A DNA stretch of 8,230 nucleotides from Victivallales bacterium (GTDB taxonomy: Bacteria; Verrucomicrobiota; Lentisphaeria; Oligosphaerales; Oligosphaeraceae). This document shows, piece after piece, positions 1-5,984 of the stretch. The notes under the pieces were generated by a model. The model had not been told where the DNA came from, ran no database searches, and saw only the letters and a program-made list of their open reading frames with translations. A program made the translations under genes and the position numbers. The stretch is from contig JAFZZD010000301.1 in NCBI GenBank assembly GCA_017615955.1, forward strand, positions 1 to 8,230, read 5' to 3'. Position 1 is the first letter of the stretch. Each line of letters opens with the position of its first letter.

Positions 1-231
1 GTTTGCATAAATCAAGTCATATAGTGGTGTTTTTAGAATTGATTTAGTAATTTTAATAAAAGGAAAATATGATATTTCATTTCTTACTAAAACAATACAA
101 TTAAAATCTTAATATTGAATATAATAATACATAAAATGCAATAACAGGGGTGTGTAATGCAAGGGTATTGTTATGTGGGCTACTTGAATGACGTTTCTGC
201 GATGCAATTATGCACTCCCCCCACAGTCCAC
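1..231. other. AT-rich intergenic stretch, no supported gene
   Basis: The first ~140 bases are strongly AT-rich and contain stops in all frames; no RNA gene or coding region is supported. A TATAAT string at 120-125 has no credible -35 partner and no plus-strand gene after it. The region lies downstream of the minus-strand glycosidase gene that ends at 232, but I see no intrinsic terminator with a compact stem and T-run. A weak 6-base inverted repeat (ATAACA 141-146, TGTTAT 169-174) has a 22-base loop. Confidence 0.6.
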
Positions 232-1128
232 TTATTCCTTCAGGATGAAGCCGAATGGGCAGGCGATTGAGCGTTCGCTGCCGAATCTATGGTGGTTGAG
301 CATCTTTGGCTTTTTGTTTTCGTCCAGGATCATCAGTGTGGAGGAGCCGCCGCCGTCCATGTTCATGCCGTTCCATGCGCCGAAATGCTTGAGCAACTGT
401 GCGACTTCCAGGGTGGTGCATCCTTCCGAGTATCCTTTCTGGCGTCCGTCGATTACCACTATATACATGTATTTTCCATCTTTGGATATGCCGAAGCCAG
501 TTCGTGGGTGGAGTGCCTTGTCGCCCTTGCATTCGCCTTCCTTGAGGATTTCCCCGAAGCCCGAGACTGCGTAATACACATTTGAAATGTCGAAGTCCTC
601 TGGTGTGAACTGTATTTTGCAGCTGCGGTCCTTGTATATTACGAAGGCCATTTTGCTTGGTTTGGGTATTGGTGGGGACACCAGAGTTCCAGCGGACACC
701 ACCAGCCCGAGTTTGTCGGCGTATTTATGGTTGAATGGTGCACGCCATGGCCCCCAGCCAGTGGTGTTTACGCCCAGCACCATGTTCAGGCCCAGCCCGC
801 CATTTTCCACTGGCTTGCGGACATTTTCCATGAAGGCCCTGACGGTTTGCCTTTTTGTGCAGATCTTGTAGTCTGGCGCGTCTTTCATTGGTTCGCCTGC
901 ATCTGGATCCTTTTGCGCCACCACGAAGTCGATTTTTGGATTTTTGATTTCGATGCGCGCCGCATTGATTTTCATTATGCGTGGCTCCTTTAGTTCGAAG
1001 TTAGCCAGCATTATGCCAGTGCAGTAGGGTTTCCCGTCCTTTTCCCAGTTGAAGTTGCCTTCCAGCGCGATGTCTCCCCAGCAGAATGCCAGGAGCAGCA
1101 GATTGAGCAGGAACAGTTTTTTCAGCAT
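232..1128 (-). CDS. Secreted phosphodiester glycosidase family protein (NAGPA/DUF2233-like)
   Basis: A 298-residue protein. The N-terminus has two lysines followed by a leucine-rich core (residues 3-16), a Sec signal or anchor; the Cys at 16 is not in a canonical lipobox because Phe precedes it. The C-terminal half carries the marks of the phosphodiester glycosidase family (human NAGPA, bacterial DUF2233 proteins): HPRTGFG (207-213), the VVIDGRQKGYSEG stretch (224-236), MNMDGGGSST (255-264) and a closing ERS-x-x-CPFG segment. The family uncovers or removes sugars held by phosphodiester or related bonds; the substrate here is unknown. The start is supported by AAGGAG at 1142-1137 with 8-base spacing. 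It is divergent from the amidohydrolase/phosphodiesterase cluster, so related function is plausible but inferred. Family assignment is strong; exact activity is not. Confidence 0.85.
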   Translation of the reverse strand: MLKKLFLLNLLLLAFCWGDIALEGNFNWEKDGKPYCTGIMLANFELKEPRIMKINAARIEIKNPKIDFVVAQKDPDAGEPMKDAPDYKICTKRQTVRAFMENVRKPVENGGLGLNMVLGVNTTGWGPWRAPFNHKYADKLGLVVSAGTLVSPPIPKPSKMAFVIYKDRSCKIQFTPEDFDISNVYYAVSGFGEILKEGECKGDKALHPRTGFGISKDGKYMYIVVIDGRQKGYSEGCTTLEVAQLLKHFGAWNGMNMDGGGSSTLMILDENKKPKMLNHHRFGSERSIACPFGFILKE

Positions 1129-1168
1129 TATTAGATCTCCTTGTTTTTAGGTGTTTTGGAAAAATCAC

Positions 1169-1185
1169 GGCATAATTTATATGCC
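1169..1185. promoter_or_regulatory. Candidate operator: GGCATA-N5-TATGCC inverted repeat
   Basis: Perfect 6-base arms (1169-1174 and 1180-1185) around a 5-base AT spacer, between two divergent genes. A further TGGCATA half-site at 1261-1267 overlaps the -10 of the plus-strand promoter. This arrangement would suit a transcription factor acting on both genes, but no regulator is encoded in the window and the site could be chance in AT-rich DNA. Confidence 0.3.
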
Positions 1186-1213
1186 AGCTCTGAAAATGCA
1201 CAGCAAAAATGGA

Positions 1214-1219
1214 ATTATA
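1214..1219 (-). promoter_or_regulatory. Possible -10 box for the glycosidase gene
   Basis: On the minus strand this reads TATAAT, a perfect sigma-70 -10 hexamer, about 85 bases upstream of the start at 1128. The expected -35 region (around 1236-1242) has no good TTGACA match, so the call rests on the -10 alone. A second AT-rich candidate, TATAAA (1181-1176), lies inside the inverted repeat and also lacks a clear -35. Confidence 0.25.
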
Positions 1220-1243
1220 GGCCTGTTTAAGGAAGAAAACGGG

Positions 1244-1271
1244 TTGAAAATTACGACAATTGGCATACAAT
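1244..1271 (+). promoter_or_regulatory. Sigma-70-like promoter of the amidohydrolase cluster
   Basis: TTGAAA (1244-1249) and TACAAT (1266-1271), each 5/6 to consensus, are separated by 16 bases. Transcription would begin near 1278, giving a leader of roughly 45 bases before the ATG at 1324. This is the best plus-strand promoter in the divergent gap. A TGGCATA half-site overlaps the -10. Confidence 0.6.
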
Positions 1272-1323
1272 ATGGTGTTTTTACATCATAGTGTTTAGTC
1301 CATTTAACATTAGGGCGATTGCA

Positions 1324-2070
1324 ATGAAGGATTTGATGTTTTTTGATGCAAACTGCTCCCTTGGCAAAAACGAGCATGGCCAGGGAGTGCACAAGGATGA
1401 GTTGCTGAAGGATATGGATTACTTCGGCGTTGACAAGGCGTTGGTGCGCAGCTTCATGAAATTCCAGAACGCCGTTTACACCAATGACTACATAGCCAAG
1501 GCAGTTCGCGGCGAGGAGCGTCTTGTGGGCGTATGGTGCATATTGCCTGACCAGTGCGACGAGGTGCCGAAGCCGGATGACTTCTTCGCGCAGATGAAGG
1601 AGAACAACATCGGTGCCATCACCTTGCTGCCGGAGTTGCACCGCTTTCTTCCCAACAGGCTGACTATAGGCCGAATCATGGACGCCGCCGCTGAAAGGCG
1701 GGTGCCTGTCCTGCTGGACGGCTTCAAGGGCAAGTGGAAGGAAATGTATGAGTTCATGGCCACGTTCCCCAACAATGTGTTCCTTTCGATGAGCGCCAGC
1801 GGCAAGTGGGGGACAGACAGGAACATACGCCCACTTCTGGAGAACTATCCCAACTTCTATTTTGAACTGATGGGCTACTGGGTGCCCGAGGGCATCTACG
1901 ATTTGGCGGAGAAGTATGGCGCGGAACGTATCATTTACGGCAGCGGATTCCCGACAATGGACCAGGGAAGCCCCATGTTGCAGCTGAAGCAGTCCAGGCT
2001 GGACAACGAGGCAATTGCAAAAATCGCAGGCGGAAATCTGGAAAACATACTTAAAGGAGCGCAATTATGA
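1324..2070 (+). CDS. Amidohydrolase-fold protein lacking metal ligands (probable pseudoenzyme)
   Basis: A 248-residue protein that aligns along its length with the next gene's product, an amidohydrolase_2-type TIM-barrel hydrolase. At each place where the family binds metal, the residue is changed: the first-strand D-x-H-x-H reads DANCS (8-12), the mid-barrel VLFHTW reads VLLDGF, the GHC histidine region reads FLSMSAS (153-159), and FGTDMP reads YGSGFP (205-210). The scaffold is intact, with no frameshift or stop, so it looks maintained rather than decayed. ATG 1324 is preferred to the in-frame GTG at 1291, which would add a poorly conserved tail; the ribosome site before it is weak (AGGG near 1312). 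It overlaps the next gene by four bases. A structural, substrate-binding or regulatory partner role is inference; a metal-independent activity is possible. Confidence 0.75.
   Translation: MKDLMFFDANCSLGKNEHGQGVHKDELLKDMDYFGVDKALVRSFMKFQNAVYTNDYIAKAVRGEERLVGVWCILPDQCDEVPKPDDFFAQMKENNIGAITLLPELHRFLPNRLTIGRIMDAAAERRVPVLLDGFKGKWKEMYEFMATFPNNVFLSMSASGKWGTDRNIRPLLENYPNFYFELMGYWVPEGIYDLAEKYGAERIIYGSGFPTMDQGSPMLQLKQSRLDNEAIAKIAGGNLENILKGAQL
2053..2059 (+). promoter_or_regulatory. Shine-Dalgarno fixing the start of the second amidohydrolase
   Basis: AAAGGAG lies inside the end of the upstream gene, 7 bases before ATG 2067. With the ATGA stop/start overlap (2067-2070), it indicates coupled translation of the two paralogues. 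Confidence 0.75.
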
Positions 2071-2882
2071 GCAGTGTTCTCTGGGAGCAAAATACAATAG
2101 CAAAGGCCCTTTGGACCACGGGAAAGGTGGACTTTCCAATCTACGACATGCACGGACACATGGGAATGCACCCTGCAATCTATTTCCATCGTGGCGAACC
2201 GGAGGAAATGGTGAAGCACTTGAGGCGTGCCGGCATAAAGCACCTGGTGTTTTCTCATCATCTCGCGCTTGACGGGACGATGCGAAATGCGGAGGTCTGC
2301 GAGATTTGCCGTCGCTACCCTGACATCCTGCGCATGTATGTGGCCATCAATCCGAATTTCCAGGAGAACATCAAGGAAGACCTGGCCTTGTTCGACAAGT
2401 GGGCGCCCTTCGCAATCGGCCTGAAGATATTGGCCGACTATCATGGCGTTCCATGCAACAACGAGAAGTACAAGTATGCTTTGGACTTTGCGGAGGAGAG
2501 GTCGCTGCCAGTGCTGTTCCACACCTGGGGGCGCAGTCCTTACAACGGCGGCGCCGTGATGATGGATGTGGTGCAGAAATACCACAAGGCGAAACTGTTC
2601 ATGGGGCATTGCATCTTCGGCGAATGGGACTATGCGGAGCGTGTGGTCAAGGAATCTGCTGGCAACGTATGGCTGGAATTGACGGCTGTGCCAGGCGAAA
2701 GAGGACTCATCAAGAAACTCTGCGAGGCAGTGGGCAGTGACAGAATCCTGTTCGGCACGGACATGCCCTGGTTTGATGAATTCCAGGCCATCGGCGGCGT
2801 GGTTTCCTCTGGCATCACGGAAGAGGAGATGAAGAACATACTCTGGCACAATCCTGAAAGCATACTCGGCAAGGAGTGGTAG
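2067..2882 (+). CDS. Metal-dependent amidohydrolase family protein (TIM barrel)
   Basis: A 271-residue amidohydrolase_2-type enzyme, close to the usual size for compact members. The expected metal-site residues are visible: DMHGH (27-31, the strand-1 His pair), GLK (118-120), FHTW with His152, MGHC with His181, and FGTDMP with Asp232. Relatives hydrolyse C-N or C-O bonds or decarboxylate small acids; the substrate cannot be read from sequence. It follows the degenerate paralogue with an ATGA overlap and strong AAAGGAG site, and its stop at 2880-2882 almost abuts the next start, so it sits in an operon. The tandem pair probably arose by duplication. A heteromeric complex of active and inactive subunits is a reasonable but untested inference. 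Family call is firm. Confidence 0.85.
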   Translation: MSSVLWEQNTIAKALWTTGKVDFPIYDMHGHMGMHPAIYFHRGEPEEMVKHLRRAGIKHLVFSHHLALDGTMRNAEVCEICRRYPDILRMYVAINPNFQENIKEDLALFDKWAPFAIGLKILADYHGVPCNNEKYKYALDFAEERSLPVLFHTWGRSPYNGGAVMMDVVQKYHKAKLFMGHCIFGEWDYAERVVKESAGNVWLELTAVPGERGLIKKLCEAVGSDRILFGTDMPWFDEFQAIGGVVSSGITEEEMKNILWHNPESILGKEW

Positions 2883-2893
2883 GTGAGATGCCA

Positions 2894-3679
2894 ATGCAAG
2901 CAATGAAGAAAGTTTTAATCATACTTGTGGACGGCATGCGGCCAGACGGACTGAAGGCCTGCGGGCATCCGTTCCTGAAGGAACTGGAGGCACACAGCCA
3001 TTACACCTACGATGCGACGACTGTAATGCCTTCCGTCACATTGCCCTGCCACATGTCGTTGTTCCACAGCGTGGATGCGCAGCGTCATGGCATTCTTACC
3101 AACACCTACGTGCCGCAGGTGCGTCCCGTAAACGGCATTTGCGAGGTGTTGAAGGCTGCGAAAAAGAAAAGCGCCCTGTTCTACAACTGGGAGCAGCTGC
3201 GGGACTTGTCCCGTCCAGGCAGCCTCTGCTATTCAAAGTACCTGCAAATGCAGGTGTTTGGCTTTGACGAGAGCAACCAGATGCTCACAGACGATGCAAT
3301 TGCCTTGATCAAGCAGGACATTCCGGATTTTACGTTCCTGTATCTGGGATGGACTGACGAGGAAGGGCATGCATACGGCTGGATGAAGCAGGAGTACATC
3401 ACCTCCATCTACAAGAGCATGGACTGCGTGGAACGAATCACCCGCACCTTGCCGGACGACTATCTCATGGTGCTGCTTGCTGACCACGGTGGGCATGACC
3501 GCAGTCATGGCACTGAAATGCCAGAGGACATGACTATACCGCTGTTCTTCTACAACCGCAATTTCAAGTCAAAGGTGCTTGATGCCGCCAATATCATCGA
3601 TGTGGCGCCAAGCGTCATCAACGCAATGGGTCTTGCTCCAGATCCTGACTGGGAAGGAAAGACCTTTGTATTCGATTGA
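2894..3679 (+). CDS. Alkaline-phosphatase-superfamily phosphodiesterase / nucleotide pyrophosphatase-like hydrolase
   Basis: A 261-residue protein with motifs of type I phosphodiesterase/nucleotide pyrophosphatase enzymes: LVDGMRPDGL (metal Asp13), MPSVTLPCHMS (probable nucleophile Thr49, matching the family's T-x-P-N-H pattern), GWTDEEGHAYG (Asp154, His159) and LLADHGGHDRSHG (Asp197, His198 and a following His). The two-metal site appears complete. No signal peptide is seen, so it is probably cytoplasmic. It is short compared with eukaryotic NPPs but usual for bacterial single-domain members. In-frame starts at 2876 (GTG), 2888, 2894 and 2903 are possible; 2894 is chosen because AGGTGA at 2881-2886 lies 7 bases upstream, although AAGGAG at 2871-2876 would serve 2888. 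It is third in the cluster. The physiological phosphoester is unknown. Confidence 0.85.
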   Translation: MQAMKKVLIILVDGMRPDGLKACGHPFLKELEAHSHYTYDATTVMPSVTLPCHMSLFHSVDAQRHGILTNTYVPQVRPVNGICEVLKAAKKKSALFYNWEQLRDLSRPGSLCYSKYLQMQVFGFDESNQMLTDDAIALIKQDIPDFTFLYLGWTDEEGHAYGWMKQEYITSIYKSMDCVERITRTLPDDYLMVLLADHGGHDRSHGTEMPEDMTIPLFFYNRNFKSKVLDAANIIDVAPSVINAMGLAPDPDWEGKTFVFD

Positions 3680-4491
3680 ACCATACGAAGAATATGTTTC
3701 TGGTAGCTATACTGGTTTTCTTGTCATTCGCTTTTGTGAATGCGCAACCTGCATTGGAGAGTGGCGCCGCCTTGTATGAGGCGGACAAACTCTTCAATGC
3801 GGGCAATGACCTGGCAGGCAGCGACTACGAGGCTGCACAGGCGAATTGGCGCAAGGCAGCGGAGTTGCTGGAAGGCGAGGCAAAGTCTGGGCTACGCAAT
3901 GGCCCGCTTTTCTACAATCTGGGCAACATCTATTTCAGGCTGGGTGACATTGGCAGGGCCATATTGAACTACCGCAAGGCGGAGTGCTATATACCTGGTG
4001 ACGCAAACCTCATGAGGAATCTTTCCATTGCCAGGCGTATGCGCAAAGACAAGGTGGAAACACAGGAAAGCACCCGCGTGATGAAGACTTTGTTTTTCTG
4101 GCATTATGACTTCTCCGTTTCCACCAGGGAAAAGATATTCCTGGTGGCTTTTACTGTCCTGTTTCTGGCGTTGATATTGCGTCTGCGTTGCAGGAAACTG
4201 GCTTTGAACTGGACAATAGCCTTGGCAGCGGTGGCCACAATTGTATTTGCGGTGTCTGTGGCGCTTACGGAATATGACCGGTCAAGGCATCCAGAAGGCG
4301 TGATACTGGCTGAGGCTGTTGTTGCACGCACAGGATACAGCAATTCATACGAGAAGAGTTTTGCCGAGCCGCTTCATGCGGGCACCGAATTCAAGACGCT
4401 GTCCACCAGGGCGGACTGGCTGGAGATACAGCTGGCGGACGGCAGCACTGCCTGGATACCACAAAGCGAGGCAGAGTTGGTTGGAAAATAA
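3676..4491 (+). CDS. BatE-like TPR / two-helix membrane / SH3-type protein
   Basis: A 271-residue membrane protein with the BatE layout: signal peptide (about 1-23, cleavage likely after VNA), a TPR-like region (about 77-110, GPLFYNLGNIYFRLGDIGRA and what follows), a basic linker, two transmembrane helices (about 153-170 and 177-197), and a C-terminal SH3-like segment (about 207-271, ending DWLEIQL-DGSTAWIP). BatE belongs to the Bacteroides aerotolerance operon, which has von Willebrand and BatD partners; none are here. TTG 3676 gives a TTGA overlap with the preceding stop and supplies the lysine expected at the front of a signal peptide. ATG 3694 is the alternative and would leave no positive charge. 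Neither has a strong ribosome site. It is last in the cluster. Its link to the upstream enzymes is unclear. Confidence 0.72.
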   Translation: MNHTKNMFLVAILVFLSFAFVNAQPALESGAALYEADKLFNAGNDLAGSDYEAAQANWRKAAELLEGEAKSGLRNGPLFYNLGNIYFRLGDIGRAILNYRKAECYIPGDANLMRNLSIARRMRKDKVETQESTRVMKTLFFWHYDFSVSTREKIFLVAFTVLFLALILRLRCRKLALNWTIALAAVATIVFAVSVALTEYDRSRHPEGVILAEAVVARTGYSNSYEKSFAEPLHAGTEFKTLSTRADWLEIQLADGSTAWIPQSEAELVGK

Positions 4492-4516
4492 ATGTGAGCG
4501 CCGAAGCGTTTTTATG

Positions 4517-4537
4517 TGAGCGCCAAAGTGGCGCTCA
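4517..4537 (+). repeat. Perfect GC-rich hairpin module
   Basis: TGAGCGCCA (4517-4525) and TGGCGCTCA (4529-4537) are perfect complements around an AAG loop, giving a 9-base-pair stem. A truncated copy of the left half lies at 4495-4508 and an inverted copy at 4644-4664. There is no T-run after it, so it is not a canonical intrinsic terminator, though it could protect the 3' end of the upstream message. Confidence 0.7.
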
Positions 4538-4540
4538 TTC

Positions 4541-4554
4541 AAGTTGGCCAACTT
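4541..4554. repeat. 14-base perfect palindrome AAGTTGGCCAACTT, first of three related copies
   Basis: The sequence equals its own reverse complement. A second copy with the same core GTTGGCCAAC lies at 4586-4595 (followed by TT), and a variant GTTGCCCAACTT lies at 4629-4640. The spacing between copies is about 45 bases in each case. Confidence 0.7.
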
Positions 4555-4642
4555 TTATGTTTTCGTCTGTTGGATAACAGCACTGGTTGGCCAACTTGTG
4601 TGGAGGTGTCCTGGGCTTTGCCTTGCAGGTTGCCCAACTTGA

Positions 4643-4665
4643 GTGAACGCCGCTTCGGCGCTCAC
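4643..4665. repeat. Inverted hairpin module at the right end of the repeat element
   Basis: Arms CGCCG (4648-4652) and CGGCG (4656-4660) pair around CTT, extended by GTGA/TCAC across one A-C mismatch. Read on the minus strand, it is a close variant of the 4517-4537 module. It lies downstream of both convergent genes; no T-run accompanies it. Confidence 0.6.
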
Positions 4666-4702
4666 AAACAAATGCCGGGCCTTTCGCCTTGGGAGAACAA
4701 CG

Positions 4703-5923
4703 CTAGTATTTGAAAGGATAGGGATTGTCCTTTGTATAGACGTGTATTGGGTCTATGAATCTCCTGTTGTGCTCGCCACCTAGCCAGAAGTCCTTTATTT
4801 TGCCTTCCACCTTGAGCAGCGCAATGAGCGCGTATGCGTTGGTGCGGAGCTGGACGATTGAGCGTGGATTGTCTTCAGGCGATGAAATCATGCCTTCGAA
4901 TGCGCCGTGCAGGAAGGGGTCTGTCGCCTCCATGAGTTGCATGTCCAGAAGTTTTTTGAAACTCTTTTCCGCTGCGTCAAGGAGCATTTTGTCATTGTAG
5001 TGCCGTCCCAGTTCGTCAAAATACATCAGTGCGATTGGCACTGCCGATGAAACAGTCTTGATTCCGTTGAAGAAGTTGCCGTCCTCTTGCTGTTTGCTGG
5101 CGAGCCACAGGGCGAACTTGTGTGCCTGGTCCCTATATTTTTCATCGCCCAGCAGGTCTGAGGCAGCCATTAGCATCTGTGCGCCAAAGTCGTCATTGAA
5201 GTTGTGCATCTGAAGTTCCACCTCGTCCCTGTCGCGATGGGGTTCGGCGTTGCTCATTGCCTCCCTTTGCAGGATGATGCTTCCGTCATCCCTGAAGAAG
5301 TCCCTGACATACCTTTCCGCGATTGGCTTTAGTCCTCGTTCAATGTAGCGCGGGTCGTGGGTGGCCAGGAATAAATCATGGTAGAAAAGACCAGTGCCTG
5401 ACTGGAAGGAGCCCCGCATGAAATAAATGGTGTCCACATCGTCGTTGAAAACCGCCCAGTGTGGCCAGCCTTCGTACATTCCGTATTCCATGTGCCATTC
5501 GGCGAAGAGCACTGCGCTGTCCAGGTAAACTGGATTGTGTGTTGCTTCATAGAGCCACACCATGCACCATGCTGCCGTGGTGGCGTCCCTGGGCAGCGTC
5601 TCCAGGCTTTGCGGGATGCATTCCCTGTATGCACCATAGTAGCGCTTGTTCCTGGCGTCCATGTTCTGCAGACTAAGGATGTAATGCCCGGCGAACTCGG
5701 CGCGTTCCAGGTACATCTTGTTGCCTGTTCTCTTGTACATTGCAAGCAGGCACGCCATGAAAATTCCTGTGCACCAGTTGCCTGAAAGGACTTTTCTGCC
5801 AGTGCGGGCGTTGTAGTCCCTGATGGTGCGTCCCTGGTTTGCGTCCTGCCTGTCAATCACCTGTCCCCTGATCATGTTTTCCAGGGCGGCGGTGCATCTG
5901 TCGAGAATGAGCGATTTATCCAT
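4703..5923 (-). CDS. Alpha-helical repeat protein, six-hairpin-glycosidase-like; function unassigned
   Basis: A 406-residue protein without signal peptide. It consists of repeated helical hairpins, each with a pattern like Y-L-x-x-A-x-x-x-A-x-x (for example 71-87, 133-146, 193-210, 263-283, 313-330), which suggests an (alpha/alpha)6 barrel as in six-hairpin glycosidases, epimerases and related carbohydrate enzymes. Conserved-looking stretches are SGNWCTGIF (47-55), the EGWPHWAVFNDD region (151-162), MHNFNDDFGAQML (239-251) and a C-terminal HVYTKDNPYPFKY. I cannot name a specific family or catalytic acid with certainty. The start at 5923 has no Shine-Dalgarno site and lies only 14 bases past the rubredoxin terminator's T-run, so a later start such as Met17 cannot be excluded. 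A role in intracellular sugar processing is inference. Confidence 0.7.
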   Translation of the reverse strand: MDKSLILDRCTAALENMIRGQVIDRQDANQGRTIRDYNARTGRKVLSGNWCTGIFMACLLAMYKRTGNKMYLERAEFAGHYILSLQNMDARNKRYYGAYRECIPQSLETLPRDATTAAWCMVWLYEATHNPVYLDSAVLFAEWHMEYGMYEGWPHWAVFNDDVDTIYFMRGSFQSGTGLFYHDLFLATHDPRYIERGLKPIAERYVRDFFRDDGSIILQREAMSNAEPHRDRDEVELQMHNFNDDFGAQMLMAASDLLGDEKYRDQAHKFALWLASKQQEDGNFFNGIKTVSSAVPIALMYFDELGRHYNDKMLLDAAEKSFKKLLDMQLMEATDPFLHGAFEGMISSPEDNPRSIVQLRTNAYALIALLKVEGKIKDFWLGGEHNRRFIDPIHVYTKDNPYPFKY

Positions 5924-5937
5924 AATGCATTTATGAT

Positions 5938-5964
5938 AAAAAAATGCCCCGACTGAATCGGGGC
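5938..5964 (-). terminator. Intrinsic terminator after the rubredoxin gene
   Basis: On the minus strand, GCCCCGA (5964-5958) and TCGGGGC (5952-5946) form a perfect 7-base-pair GC-rich stem with a 5-base loop, followed after one A by seven Ts (5944-5938). It begins about 20 bases after the rubredoxin stop and ends 14 bases before the next minus-strand start codon. Confidence 0.85.
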
Positions 5965-5984
5965 CATGTGAATGTCACTGTTGA

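Larger units (their letters stand above)
4493..4666. repeat. Palindromic repeat element with 16-base terminal inverted repeats
   Basis: The element starts with TGTGAGCGCCGAAGCG (4493-4508) and ends with its exact reverse complement (4651-4666). Inside are related hairpin modules of the form TGAGCGCC ... GGCGYTCA (4517-4537 and, inverted, 4644-4664) and three copies of a GTTGGCCAAC-type palindrome. It occupies most of the convergent gap between the BatE-like gene and the minus-strand gene ending at 4703. No transposase or clear target-site duplication is seen. It resembles a MITE- or REP-like intergenic element; that class is inference. Confidence 0.65.

Noticed and set aside
97..125. Promoter with TATAAT at 120-125
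   Set aside because: No -35 match at proper spacing, and no plus-strand gene follows; the hexamer is expected by chance in this AT-rich stretch.
141..174. Terminator for the glycosidase gene from a 6-base inverted repeat
   Set aside because: The 22-base loop and AT-only stem with no adjacent T-run are too weak.
188..993. Several plus-strand open frames opposite the phosphodiester glycosidase
   Set aside because: They are shadows of a minus-strand gene with family motifs and its own Shine-Dalgarno site; their products are not protein-like.
1177..2064. Long minus-strand open frame (295 codons) opposite the first amidohydrolase
   Set aside because: It is the antisense of a gene with clear family similarity, is rich in His, Leu, Val and Ala runs typical of antisense translation, and shows no recognisable domain.
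1935..2903. Minus-strand open frame of 322 codons opposite the intact amidohydrolase
   Set aside because: The plus frame has all catalytic motifs and a strong ribosome site; the minus frame has low-complexity, His-rich antisense composition and no motif.
4517..4537. Intrinsic terminator for the plus-strand cluster
   Set aside because: The stem is strong but no T-run follows on the plus strand, and the same stem recurs as a repeat module.
4493..4666. CRISPR array
   Set aside because: The copies are too few, differ in orientation and sequence, and lack uniform spacers; they are palindromic modules, not direct repeats with unique spacers.
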